Source: Ampullaceana balthica
Lineage: Eukaryota; Mollusca; Gastropoda; Lymnaeidae
Length of the DNA stretch: 64,000 bases
Direction of reading: 5' to 3'
Assembly (NCBI GenBank): GCA_944989445.1
Contig: CALYLW010000979.1
Location: 452,796-516,795, forward strand
Part shown: positions 13,218-23,769 of the stretch, piece by piece
Numbering within the stretch: position 1 is the first letter of the stretch
Layout of the letters: the number at the start of each line of letters is the position of its first letter
Made by a program: the position numbers and the translations under genes
Notes under the pieces: generated by a model
Told to the model about the DNA's origin: nothing
What the model saw: the letters and a program-made list of their open reading frames with translations, nothing else
Databases searched by the model: none

Positions 13218-13598
13218 CAAAAACCCTGAACCACCGTGAATGAACTGAACCATTTAATTTAATCAGGTGTGTATCTTTCTTACTGAATGTGAACCAAAAC
13301 CTGAACCACCGTGAATGAACTGAACCATTTAATTTAATCAGGTGTGTATCTTTCTTACTGAATGTGAACCAAAACCTGAACCATCGTGAATGAACTGAAC
13401 CATTTAATTTAATCAGGTGTGTATCTTTCTTACTGAATGTGAACCAAAACCTGATCCACCGTGAATGAACTGAACCATTTAATTTAATCAGGTGTGTATC
13501 TTTCTTACTGAATGTGAACCAAAACCTGAACCATCGTGAATGAACTGAACCATTTAATTTAATCAGGTGTGTATCTTTCTTACTGAATGTGAACCAAC
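13218..13598. repeat. 75-bp minisatellite, five copies
   Basis: Five 75-bp units starting AAAACCTGAACCACCGTGAA, with starts at about 13221, 13296, 13371, 13446 and 13521. Because 75 is 25 codons, a 145-codon minus-strand frame repeats the same 25 residues. I see no splice sites or homology and regard it as spurious. Confidence 0.95.
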
Positions 13599-13808
13599 AG
13601 CATTGACCTTGAGTTCCATTCAAATATTCCCAGAGTTAACACCATGTCATCTGCCATGAACAACTCTAATAGCATCCAATAAAAGAACATACTTCTTTTT
13701 AAGACCTATTTCTTTTGACAAGCATCAGCCATCAAACTTGTTATTCTGCCAAGAGCCAGGTAATGTGATTCTAAATGTCAACTAAAATAACCTACTTATT
13801 GTTTTTAG

Positions 13809-13864
13809 GCCCAGGCCTGGCCCCAGCCATCACAACGCCCACCAGCCCATCACCCCTGGCACAG
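13809..13864 (+). CDS. Candidate internal exon of an unrecognised gene
   Basis: A 56-nt GC-rich segment in AT-rich DNA. It is bounded by a textbook acceptor (TTATTGTTTTTAG) and a strong donor (CAG/GTACGT). The third frame is fully open and reads PGLAPAITTPTSPSPLAQ, a proline/serine/threonine-rich low-complexity peptide of the kind found in linkers of regulatory proteins. The exon would enter with two bases left over from the preceding codon and end at a codon boundary. The strand is opposite to the liprin-beta exons, so it would belong to a nested or neighbouring gene. No family is recognised and no partner exon was found. Confidence 0.4.
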
Positions 13865-14669
13865 GTACGTGAACTGTTTTATCATTGTTTATGACGCGTC
13901 CAGGGTTCACCACGTTACTCATAAGGGCAATGACTCACGCCCAAGATTCCCACCAGCGGATGTGGTGGCTTCCCCTGCATAGGGTATGAGTATGAGTAGA
14001 CGCGCTTGGTACTTCCATGGCCAAGATGTCACGGTTGAGTCACCCGTCACCCGACAATGTGACGGATCATTATGTCAACTGTTGACATACCAGAGAATAC
14101 GGGCGTAGGTAGACGTGGTGGTCCCCGCTTTCGGATAGCGGGGATGGGGCAGGGGAGAAGACAGCTCAGGTCAACTCCGTGTGTTTAATGTAACCTCGCA
14201 GGTTTTCGATGTGAGGATGTGACGTCGTAAACTCTAGCTACACCACGCGCGAGCTCTCAACGCGCATCTAACGCACACCCGTTTCTATCGTCACCTCCTC
14301 GTGGGTCAAAACCTTCCTCTCCGCAACGTCTCCTTGACCTCAAGGGACCTCATTCAACGTCATTCTATAGGGAAACAATCAGCCAACCCCCGATTGAGTC
14401 CTTCTACTCGGTGCATTCTTTCATCTCCGTCTACTACTACTGTAGGGAAATGAAAGGAGTTGAATGTTCCGGTCACAACTTTATAACTTTGCTGTTGGCC
14501 AAAAAATAAGCCAACCAAAAAATAAGCCAACCAATAAGTGACGCCCGTGGGAGAACCGCCCCCTGCCGGCCTCCAACGCTTTTGTTTTAAACATGCCGAG
14601 TATTTCAGCGAAATAAAATGTCTTCGTGTATTTCCCTGGGACATCAACAAAACACATGTGCCTCACTAG
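13865..14669. other. Non-coding stretch
   Basis: Unique, moderately GC-rich sequence. The minus-strand frame at 14360-14650 has no recognised domain. No exon borders are convincing. Confidence 0.45.
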
Positions 14670-15067
14670 CGATGTTCCCTTTAAGCTGCGTGGCTGCGCG
14701 GCCGTACAGATATCCGACCGACGCCGAGCAGCAGAATAGAATTACCGCGCAGCAAATTTTGAAAAGGATATTATAATATCTTTGTTTTTGGGGGTGTACA
14801 ACTGTTCAACTTTGCACATAAGTATTTTTATTTTGAACGCGGGTCAATGAACCTTAGAGCAGTGCTTCTCAACTTTTTAGTATGGCGGACTGGCAGGAAT
14901 TTTTTCCATTGCACCAGGGACCAGTGCACTATTTTCCCTGCACTGACAATTGTTTTCTGTCCTTTTTTGACAATTTCTGCGGACCGGCAGCGGATGGCCC
15001 ACGGACCGGCACCGCTACGCGGACCACCACTTTGAGAAGCACTGCCTTAGAGTTAGAGGAACATTGC
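14670..15067 (-). mobile_element. hAT-type MITE, family D, interrupted by family A
   Basis: Starts CGATGTTCCCTTTAAGC and ends TTAGAGGAACATTG. It contains the same GC-rich block (GACGCCGAGCAGCAG) as the copies at 3224, 41094 and 51756. It is interrupted at 14852 by a family A MITE. Its own target duplication is not clean (CTCACTAG against CTCAACAT). Non-coding. Confidence 0.75.
14860..15044 (+). mobile_element. hAT MITE, family A (185 bp) with 8-bp target duplication
   Basis: Terminal inverted repeats CAGTGCTTCTCAA and TTGAGAAGCACTG. It is flanked by an exact 8-bp duplication CCTTAGAG at 14852-14859 and 15045-15052, the hallmark of hAT transposition. It sits inside the family D MITE, so it is younger than that element. 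A near-identical copy with its own duplication lies at 61990-62175. Open frames across it are chance. Confidence 0.92.
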
Positions 15068-15900
15068 TCAACATAACTTTTATTGAAACACCGACACACG
15101 TGTCCTACGACTACTGTTTTTGTAAGCAATGCCACTTGCGTCTCACGACCACCAAACCCCAGTTATCTCTACAGAAGCCCACCTTGTTAATTTCCCATAC
15201 CAAAGCAATGACCCGGTCCATCTTCTGACCTGGGGTCATGGGAGGCGTGTCATTTAACAGGTGCGCCTGTCTGGGCGGCGACACACTGGGTGCATTTACC
15301 AACACCGTCAACGGCAAAATGGGGAAACTTGTGGAGCGTAAACCACGAGCCAAAGCTCTGGAGCCCTAACCTAGAGCTGTCCGCAGTCCAATTTGATGAT
15401 AGTGCATCCCATTACGAGATGATGTGCAGGTGAACTCGGACCACGCAAGGTTAAATAAAGTTGAAACACGCCGCTGGTACAACCGAACGAGAAGATCGAT
15501 GTTTTATAAAGATCGGTGGCCGAAAATCTCATTCAGTCTCCTGATGAGGGGTTAAAAGCTTGAGCCATTCAAATGCCCATAACTCATTAGACATGGGTTT
15601 TCTCTTATGGTCCCAGGAGAAACAGCAGGACGATATGGCGTCATTCAGCTGGCCGCATAACAGCACACACAGGTATAGTATAGGACAGGGGTGACCAGAC
15701 ATGTACATGTAGTAACTGAGAGTCACAATACGAACACATTTTGAGAGCCGCATTGAAGCACTATGGGTCACGCCCCTACCCAAAAAGAATTCCTTATGTG
15801 ATTAAAAAAATATTTTGTATTCTACTTTTATTATTTAAAGTTCTCAATTGCTTTATCGTACGCCTTTTTTGAAGAAATATATATTACAGTTATACAACTA
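15068..15900. other. Non-coding stretch
   Basis: Unique sequence. Minus-strand frames of 80-84 codons (15111-15353, 15529-15783) show no recognised domain or paired splice sites. Confidence 0.45.
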
Positions 15901-15921
15901 CAGTATAGGACATAGGGTAGG

Positions 15922-16412
15922 GGTGGGTATAGTGTGTAGCTGGGGGAGGTATGTGTGTAGGGGAGAAGGGTGTGTGTGTAGGGGGAGGAGGGTGTGTGTG
16001 TAGGGGGAGGGGGATGTGTGTAGGAGAAGGAGGGTGTGTGTGTAGGAGGAGGAGGGTGTGTGTGTAGGGGGAGGAGGTTGTGTGTGTAGGAGGAGGGTGT
16101 ATGTGTAGGAGGAGGAGGGTGTGTGTGTAGGGGGGAGGAGGGTGTGTGTAGGGGGGAGGAGGGTGTGTGTAGGAGGAGGAGGGTGTGTGTGTGTGTGTAG
16201 GGGTGTGGAGGGTGTGTGTGTAGGGGGAGATGGGTGTGTGTGTAGGAGGAAGAGGGTGTGTGTGTAGGGGGAGGAGGGTGTGTGTAGGAGGAGGAGGGTG
16301 TGTGTGTGTGTAGGGGTGTGTGTAGGAGGAGGAGGGTGTGTGTGTGTGTAGGGGTGTATGTGTAGGAGGAGGAGGGTGTGTGTGTAGGAGGAGGAGGGTG
16401 TGTGTAGGGGGA
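15922..16412. repeat. GT/G-rich tandem array, strand-asymmetric
   Basis: About 490 bp built of GGTGTGTGTGTAGGGGGAGG-like units of variable length (roughly 16-26 bp). The plus strand has many GGGG runs and almost no C; the minus strand is pyrimidine/CA-rich. Two overlapping minus-strand frames of 220 and 222 codons (Thr-His-Pro-Ser-rich) arise only from the lack of stops in this composition. Confidence 0.95.
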
Positions 16413-16880
16413 GGAATGCAGTCCAGCGATAAGCATCGTGAGTTGTGTAAGTAAATAAAACATGGGCAAAACTGATAAACATTTTGTCGCCATGAAATAA
16501 AAAGCTAATTAATTTATTGGGCTTGCCGTGTAGCATTATGAAAATATTTAAACCATCCTCCATCAACCCGGAAGTGATTTACACGGTGCCGAGTTCAATA
16601 AGTACACATCTACATTACACACACCCAGCATTACATTTCTTTTAACTGGCAAACTTTCGGGATAGAAACTGTCACCGTGGGAGAAATAATATTACTGGGG
16701 CCATATTAATTGAGGTGGAAAATGATATTAAGGGAAGTAACCAAAATAACAAAACGGCCGACGGAGCTAAGTCAGCCCCAGAGTTGTCCTGCTCTACGTA
16801 AGAAATTCATGTGTTGAGATTTTCATAAATTGAAACTCTGTTACTATTTCTAAAAGAAGTCAATAAAATTGAGTGGTCAT
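16413..16880. other. Non-coding stretch
   Basis: AT-rich, with no repeat or exon recognised. Confidence 0.5.
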
Positions 16881-16968
16881 TGTTATTTAGAAGATGGTTG
16901 AGGTCAGTCATGGTTATTTGGAAGATGGTTGAGGTCAGTCATGGTTATTTTGAAGATGATTGAGGCCC
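16881..16968 (-). repeat. Inverted short copy of the 31-bp minisatellite
   Basis: Just over two and a half units of the reverse complement of the array at 10805-11350 (GAAGATGGTTGAGGTCAGTC-ATGGTTATTT). It is followed by GGCCCCAATGTT, which also matches the sequence (AGCCCCAACATTG) at the left edge of that array. It therefore includes the array border as well as units. Confidence 0.85.
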
Positions 16969-17203
16969 CAATGTTTGGTAAAATTGATTGAAGCTGTGAT
17001 CATCCAGTCAGGATGATCGAAAACCTGAAAGTTTGCGGTCTTGAAGTTAATCAGATTTAACTATTAGAGGAATGCAATGAAACAGAGTGTTTTTATTTAG
17101 TAGATGGACTTAATATAAAGCTGTGCACCAGCAGCCTCTCACATTCTTATTCTCCACACAACTTCTGTCTATTGACACATTTTGTCGTTGTTTCCCTGTT
17201 TTT

Positions 17204-17685
17204 AAATCCTTTATATTAACTCGTGGTGTCTGCACCCTTGATTGCTTGTCGCCAAAACTTTTGATCAATTTTTAACCCACTTGTTCGTAAGCTAGCGAGC
17301 TGAAATTTTGCAGGCAGTTTCGTACCGATAATAAAAACAATGTATCAAAATTTCAGATCGATCGCATGTACCGTAATTAAATTATTGATTTTTTAGATTA
17401 TTTTATTTATTCCTATGTATCATGCTATTTTTTGAGATAGAGCGTCGCGGTGCGTATTATATTGAACAACCTTTCTGTCGCGCAATAAGGTGCGTATTTT
17501 ATTGACAACTCTTTTTATAAACATATTCCTGATCGGTGCGCATTATATTAAACATGTTTTACGACACAACTGCAATTTTGTATTTCTGGATGGTCTGGCG
17601 CTATGTATTATAATGAACATTCTTTTAGTTATGTCTCGTACATAAAGGATTTATAGTGAAAAACTTGTTTTTTTACGGGTTTTTT
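17204..17685 (-). repeat. R1 interspersed repeat copy, long form
   Basis: Runs from AAATCCTTTATATTAACTCG to AAACTTGTTTTTTTACGGGT. It has three spaced blocks of the type GGTGCGTATTATATTGAACA (17450-17545), like the copy at 32752-33245. Non-coding. Confidence 0.85.
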
Positions 17686-17689
17686 TATT

Positions 17690-18300
17690 TCTCATTCTTT
17701 AGTGTTTAATTTCTCCATCTGATTTACTCAGACACTGAACAAGTTGACATTATTCTGACATTTTAAAATAAAAAATAATCGTAATTTCTCACTTTAAAAT
17801 AATTATGATATGAGAGCATTATCATGAGAACAATTTGAGGCAAGAAGAAAAAAAATTAAGATATAATTATCAAAAATGACTTGAAGATGTGCTATGACAA
17901 TATCATCTGCGTTAATGAGATCAATATTTTGGATGTCATTTATAGACAGATTTTCCATACAACATTGGGTAAAAAGAAAAAAGAAAATTAATATAAATAA
18001 ATTTAGCACAGGCAACAACTGATATAAATATGCATAACAATATATAAATATTTCTTTATACGAGAAGGAAGTAGATTATCTGTGGCATGTAGAATCTTTG
18101 AGAAATATTGTTTGTGGAAGGATTTATGACTCATCTAGTGTGTTCTGAAAACTTAGTCTTCTTATCATCATAACAAGTAGTTTTAGTACTATACTTTGAT
18201 CTTATAATTATGTGTGTTACAATTTTTATGTAAAGCGCTGTGAGCCCAGTTGCTTGCTGGGGTACTGCGTGTTTTAAATCATCAATTTATTATTTATTAT
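17690..18300. other. AT-rich non-coding stretch
   Basis: A 71-codon minus frame at 17803-18018 is AT-driven. Nothing else is supported. Confidence 0.5.
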
Positions 18301-18306
18301 AATTTA

Positions 18307-18490
18307 GGGGCGCGATGGTCTAAGTGGTAGCGCACTGGACTATCGATCCGAGGCAGATCCCGAGTCGCGGGTTCGAGCCCAGGTACTGGCAAAGCCCCTG
18401 GGGCATTGTGCTGGCCGCACATTCCCCTGCTCGTTAGTGGTGGCTAAAAACTTGTGAACGCTACATCACTTGCCCCATAGTCCGTAATCT
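18307..18490 (+). mobile_element. tRNA-derived SINE
   Basis: Begins GGGGCGCGATGGTCTAAGTG. It has a pol III A-box-like segment (TGGTCTAAGTGGTAGCGC) and a perfect B-box-like segment (GGGTTCGAGCCC, about 18378-18389). It continues about 100 bp past any tRNA 3' end into a body ending GAACGCTACATCACTTGCCC. That body resembles the SINE at 38630 (GAACGATGCATCACTTCCC). The long tail and lack of a foldable 3' acceptor half make this a SINE rather than a tRNA gene. Confidence 0.75.
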
Positions 18491-19080
18491 TAAATAGACC
18501 TTTAAAAACTATTTTCTTTATTTTCCCATCAAAAAATTCTCTAAGTTTTGCTGAATTGAAATTTGTATTAATTATTCAAATTTTAATGAAAAATATGTTT
18601 AAAAAAGAAAAGAACATGTATGTCCTATTTGATGTTGACTTATTAGAATAACGAATTTGTAAAAGATTAAATTAACTGTAAGGGGTTAGAGGTTGAATTT
18701 CATAGAATGTGTAGAAAGTGATGACAAAAATGAGTCTTGACTTTAAAATTATAAAAGCCCATAAATGATTATGTTATTTCTACATTTAATCAAATAGTTA
18801 CTTTTTAGTTCACATTTTTAAACTGGGGGTGGCACTCTTAATCACCAAACAAACTTATACTCAAATCACATTTAAGTTTGCTGGCCGAAAATGTTAAAAA
18901 TTACATAACATTTTTTTTTAGGGCTGTTATCGATTAATTTAAATTTAATCCTTAACTTTTGAAACATTATTGATTAATTAATCGATAATTTTTATTAAAG
19001 CCAAAATTAGAAATTTATGACGTCATCAAACTGAACATTTCTCACGGACATTGAAAATTAAGAATATTTTGAACTAAATG

Positions 19081-19296
19081 TTATGACAATGTGTTGATAC
19101 TTGATCGGATGTTTGTGCTGAAGGTGTATGTCAGCGATGTATTTGATCCTTTAAAAGAGAATTGTTTATGGCAGTGAACACAGTAAACTTTTTCACCATT
19201 TTCGACTTTGCTATCCCCAGTTAGCTGAAAAACAAAATTTTTGCTCAACTTTCTAGTTATATGTTTAAATTTAACTGCGCTGATGGTGTCAGCCAT
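19081..19296 (-). pseudogene. BED-type zinc finger, N-terminus of hAT transposase
   Basis: A 71-codon frame beginning MADTISAVKFKHITRKLSKN. At residues 38-57 it has YCVHCHKQFSFKGSNTSLTY, the C-x2-C half of a BED finger, the DNA-binding domain at the start of many hAT transposases. The expected paired histidines follow in another frame (one base appears missing near 19120), so this frame ends early without them. The related copy at 30080 keeps the His-rich part but is broken elsewhere. The catalytic domain is absent and the element is non-autonomous. Confidence 0.75.
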
Positions 19297-19380
19297 TTTT
19301 TAGTTGACGTCTGCCGGTCCACATAAAGTAATAAAATAAATTATAATATTACGAGGGAGAAGTTTGTACGTAAATAAAAC

Positions 19381-19930
19381 AAACCCGTAAAAACAAAGTT
19401 TTTGACTATAAATCCCTTATATATGAGACATAACTAACAGTTTTGATTATTTTCAAACGCTACAAACATTTACTGACTGAATCTGTCTTAACTCAACATT
19501 GCTTCATAACCCTGGGCGAAGGGGGGGGGGAGGAGGGGAAAAGTCTGGTCTTCGATAGCTTGACCGAGCTCAGCGTGACACGTTAAATGTAAACAAAAGC
19601 ATGCCGGTGCTTAGATGGGTCGCCTCAACGCGTCAACTCAAACTTTCACGTGGACAAAAAACAATAACAAACAGTGAGTTTGAATTACATACGTTATATA
19701 AGGATAAACTAAAAATGCATTAATTTAATTACGGTACGTTCGATCGATCTGAAATTTTGATACGATGCATTGTTAGGTTAGACGGGTCCATGTGCTAAAT
19801 TTCAGCTCAATCAGATCACGGGAAGTGGGTCATTTTCGACTTTTGTTTTTTTGCCCGCCCAAGACAGAGAGAGATGATGACAGACAGACAGAGAGAGAGA
19901 GACGGCCGCGAAGTTAATATAAGGGATTTA
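19381..19930 (+). repeat. R1 interspersed repeat inside the BED-hAT element
   Basis: From AAACCCGTAAAAACAAAG to GTTAATATAAGGGATTTA. Comparison with the uninterrupted sister copy near 30000-30020 places the insertion in an AT-rich site. A GACAGA/GAGA microsatellite lies near the end (19867-19905). Non-coding. Confidence 0.85.
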
Positions 19931-20107
19931 AAAAATATATAAATTATTATTAATTAATTATTTATTAATAAAAAAATAATTAAATTTTTTAAATATTATA
20001 AATATTTTCTTTAATTTTAATCGAATTTTTATCGATTAAAATAATTTTATTCGATACAAAATTTTAACGATTAATCAAGAAATTAATCGTTAATTTCCGC
20101 AGCCTTA

Positions 20108-22635
20108 ATTTTTTTTTAAATATTGAAACTTATTAACTGATTTTTTAAAAAGTCTTAATAGTAAAAATTATTGGCAAATCCATGTTTGCTTATATGCCCA
20201 TTCGACAGAGCTGATAATATGTTCACTTATTCATTCATCACAACCAAATTATCTCCACAAATAAGAAACATTGGTTTACAGTCAAAATAAGTAAAAAGAT
20301 TCAGAATCCCAACGGATTTGAAGGCTCCATTTTTAGAATCACATTTTTCTTCACCATTTTAAAAGCTAGCTTTGACATTATCAAGTTCACCGTAACAGGT
20401 AAAAAAATTTAATTTCCAGGCACTAACCTACTTAATTACTATGTGTTAATCCAAAAAGAGCAACTGATCATTACTGGGCTACAGTAATGATTAACACCCA
20501 CTCCCTACGCAAGTTTATTTTTGCTTAATCTAATTGAAGTCAGAATGCTCTCAGGTACCCTATCATTTGGTAACGCTCCTAATAAGGGATTCAGAGTCGC
20601 AATTTTTATGGCAGGGCCATTTAAAATATTACCTACGATTTTCTTTCTGCCTAGATATAATTTTACAAAGGGTCAAGACATTTAGGGCCAGATGAATGTG
20701 TGCGGAAGGCCAGATGGGGCCTGCAGGCCTTGTGTTTGATACATGCATTCTAAACTTTATCGTTCTTGTAATTCAAAATAAAAAATAATTCATACGTTGT
20801 TACTTATAAAGGGGCTGAAGAGAAGACTATACAATCTGCTGAGAACTAACTAGCCTAGGCAAGAGGCAGAGCTCAAATTTAATAAGCCCGGGTCTAGGTT
20901 TATTTGTCAAGTAAGATTAAGTAAAGTAAGTTAAATTACTTAGCTGTGCAAATTAATATGATCTAATCTTACTCTAATGGGACAAAAAAGTTAATTAATT
21001 AATTTAGTTAATTAAGTTAGGTCTTGCTCTTAGTCCTTAGCCAAGTCAGCTACTAGAAATAGAAATAGTAGTAGTTGTAATAGGAGTACAGCAGTGATAC
21101 AAAAAGGCTTAGTACTTAATTTAGTGACTTAGTGATAGTGCCCCCTACCAAGGACGGGACAAAAGTTTTGATGCCAAATTCCAATAATAACAAAATAATA
21201 AACATTGGCATTGATTTTAAATTTAAATGCATAACCCATCCCTCCATTTAAAATAATATAAGTCATAATTATAATAAGTGTCAAAATGAGGAGTAAGGTT
21301 AGTTATTACTAATAATATTAGTAGTAGTAGTAGTCTTAGTAGCAAATTAGTCAAGTCGGTAATCCCTTATTTCAGCGCATTTTATTTAATTTATATTTCA
21401 ACTCAAGTCATCAAAAAAATATTTTTTCAAACTTACTTCATTAATTATTATTATGAAATCTATTTTAAAATTAAAACATAATTTTTTTGTTGAAATAAAA
21501 TTACAATTTTAAGATTTGTACGAAATAAAAATTTGTATATTTCACTATCTTCATTGTTGTTGTTGGAAGTCTGCTTTTAAAAACCTTTTTCATTTCTAAA
21601 TTAAAAACCCCCTTAAACTCAACAAAACACACGGAAAACTAATTGTAAAGCATTAAATAATTTTTTTTATTTCTGATTTAAGTGTTTAAATTAGTAAAAG
21701 TAAGTTATTTTATTTATTTTGTTCTAAACATTTTTAATCCGCTGAAATAAAAAGTAGGGATTACCAATTTCAATTAGTCTTAGATAAGTTTTTAAAAGTT
21801 ATGGTCCTAAGTATGGCATGGACCAGTATTCTAAATTTAAGTTCAGTACAGTAAAACGAAGTATTTTAAATTTAACTTAGGACTTAAGAAAAAATATATA
21901 AATTAAATAAATGTTGTAAAGTAAATTGGAAGGACGGCCTGGGCGGCGAGGGAAAAAGAAGAGAGGAGCTTTGACTTATTACTTATTATAAATTATACTA
22001 TTACGAATACAAAGAACAAAGGAGATTATCAAGAAGTCTTTAAAAGATTGCGATATATTCGTATTTAACATAACTAATTAAGACGAAAGTAGAGTTGTCA
22101 ATTAAGTTAGCAGGGCTACATTCTACATCATATTCATTTTCGAGTTTAAAATTTCATTCGACTATTTTGCACTCGTTAGTTTTCGGTCTCTTTTGTACTT
22201 TTTTTGGTGTCAGTGTTGTTTTAAACTTCAAATGAGGGTGGATTTAACACTTAGATTGAAATGGTTAAGTATATTGTGAGGCTTATGGATGAAAACACCA
22301 ATAAAAAATCTAACTAATAACATGAAATAAAAATGTATTGTTACTTACCGTAACTTTTTAACACTAACAGGTAAATATTAAAAAAAATGCGAAATTAAGT
22401 TTTCGATGAATTTCTCCTCGACTTCCTGTCACTACTATTTTTTAAGGTGAAGGCCACATTTTTTTTTATTAAAGGGAATTTATTCCAGTAATTATTTATG
22501 TAAAATTATGAATGGTAGCCTCCCTTTTTTAACCATGATTTTAAAAAAAATTGGGAAGTAAAAAAATATTTTAAAAATTAACACTGGTATAAATAAGTAT
22601 AAGACATACATTTGAAAAGAAAGGCGGATGAAATA
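20108..22635. other. AT-rich non-coding stretch
   Basis: About 2.5 kb of strongly AT-rich sequence with many TTAATT and TAGTAG runs. At 20690-20740, GGCCAGATGGGGCCTGCAGG resembles a decayed transposon end. The 92-codon minus frame at 22492-22770 has a hydrophobic stretch but no homology. No exon is supported. Confidence 0.5.
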
Positions 22636-22639
22636 AAGA

Positions 22640-23062
22640 ATATCTAATATATAAAGATGAACGTTTGTTTGTTTGTTACCCATAGACTTCCACACCGTTG
22701 GACCTAGGGTAGCTGAAATTTTGCATGGAAGAAATGGACACTTGGAAATTAGTGCCCTATAGCATTTCAATATCCGCTACCAAGTTGTTACATAAAATAC
22801 AAAGTTTGATCAAGATCCACCAATTTACGCAATAGCTAAGGCTTAAACTAATTTTTATATAGCTCATATAAGAAAAAATTCTCATTATGGGCCCCCGGCG
22901 CCCCATAAGTGTTAAATTTTGAAGAAAAAAAGTTGCCTATTTCCATCCCGGGTGCGTACTCAAAAGTCTCCAAACGTTTCATGGCGATCGGATGAATGGT
23001 TTAGTCAGCTATAAAAGACATGCATACATACATACATACTTTGATTTATATATATATATAGA
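22640..23062 (+). repeat. Interspersed repeat (ends CATACATACATACAT)
   Basis: Begins GATGAACGTTTGTTTGTTTG and ends with a CATA microsatellite followed by a TA run. The middle holds blocks (TATATAGCTCATATAAGAAA then GGGCCCCCGG, and GTTTCATGGCGATCGGATGA) that recur, diverged, in the tandem units at 29660-30960. Non-coding; class unknown. Confidence 0.6.
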
Positions 23063-23204
23063 TGTACGAAACTAAATTTCCTCTTTACAAAAATATTAAA
23101 ACACAACAAATGACAAATGTGTTATTTTTAAGAATCTTTTTTTAAATTTTAAATTTGACGAGAATCTCATCTGGCTTTATTATAGTCATTATAGAGCGCT
23201 TTTG

Positions 23205-23420
23205 TTAACTTATTTTAATTAAGCACTACACGCACTTAGATTATTTGTGGGGCCCATCTACCAAAGAAATTGTAGATAAAATAGAACACGATCAATATTC
23301 AAAGCTCTAATAAAATGCAAAACAAGACACAAACCAAGATAAAGCGTAGGATGCATAGATATTTGTGTTTAAAAATTGAGGAAGTCTGTAATGTATAAGA
23401 TAAGATAAGGTCAATAAGGT
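23205..23420 (+). mobile_element. LINE 3' fragment, internally deleted
   Basis: At about 23247 a short decayed piece of reverse-transcriptase sequence (GGGGCCCATCTACCAAAGAA, matching the WDPSTKEN region of the copy at 28474). It jumps to the 3' end (ACACAAACCAAGATAAAGCG) and a GATAA-type tail at 23397-23412. Most of the intervening coding sequence is missing. Confidence 0.75.
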
Positions 23421-23769
23421 AAGATAACATAATGATGCCGAATTAGAGTGCCACTGAGAATACATGCTACGGCCAAAGCCCCAAATCAGTCAAAGTGGGA
23501 ACTGGCTAATATCACCTCACATTTACCGGCTAAAGCCCGATTTTTTTATTAATTTTTTTTTAAAATTCGGAACGTGGCCAGTTGCAAAACGGCATGGGGC
23601 GATCGGCCAAAGTCGGAATAAGAAGGTCACGAGCAGATTTTAAGTGTTTGTATGACGTTATGATTATGACAGTAGGCCTACATTGATTGAATGTTAGTGA
23701 AATTAAATTACACAATTAGTCAAATTAGTTTGTTATGGTAAATTATCAAACTCTTTGCAAGATGAACTA

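Larger units (their letters stand above)
18919..20107 (-). mobile_element. hAT element with BED finger, broken, carrying an R1 insertion
   Basis: Ends are TAGGGCTGTTATCGATTAAT on the left and the inverted AATTTCCGCAGCCTTA on the right. Both are followed inward by palindromic ATCGATTAAT-rich sequence. T8 tracts on both sides (18911-18918 and 20109-20117) could be the 8-bp duplication but are too simple to prove it. The minus strand encodes a BED-type finger N-terminus (19081-19296). A complete R1 copy sits at about 19381-19930. A second copy of the same family, without R1, is at 29823-30306. Confidence 0.8.

Noticed and set aside
13186..13623. 145-residue protein with 25-residue repeats
   Set aside because: By-product of a 75-bp unit; no homology, start context or splice sites.
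15831..16566. Two 220-residue Thr/Pro/His/Ser-rich minus-strand frames that look like a mucin
   Set aside because: They arise only from the C-poor GT/G array lacking stops; overlapping frames are both open and no splice or start context exists.
18307..18400. A functional tRNA gene
   Set aside because: A and B boxes are present, but there is no matching acceptor stem and the sequence runs on into a SINE body shared with another locus.
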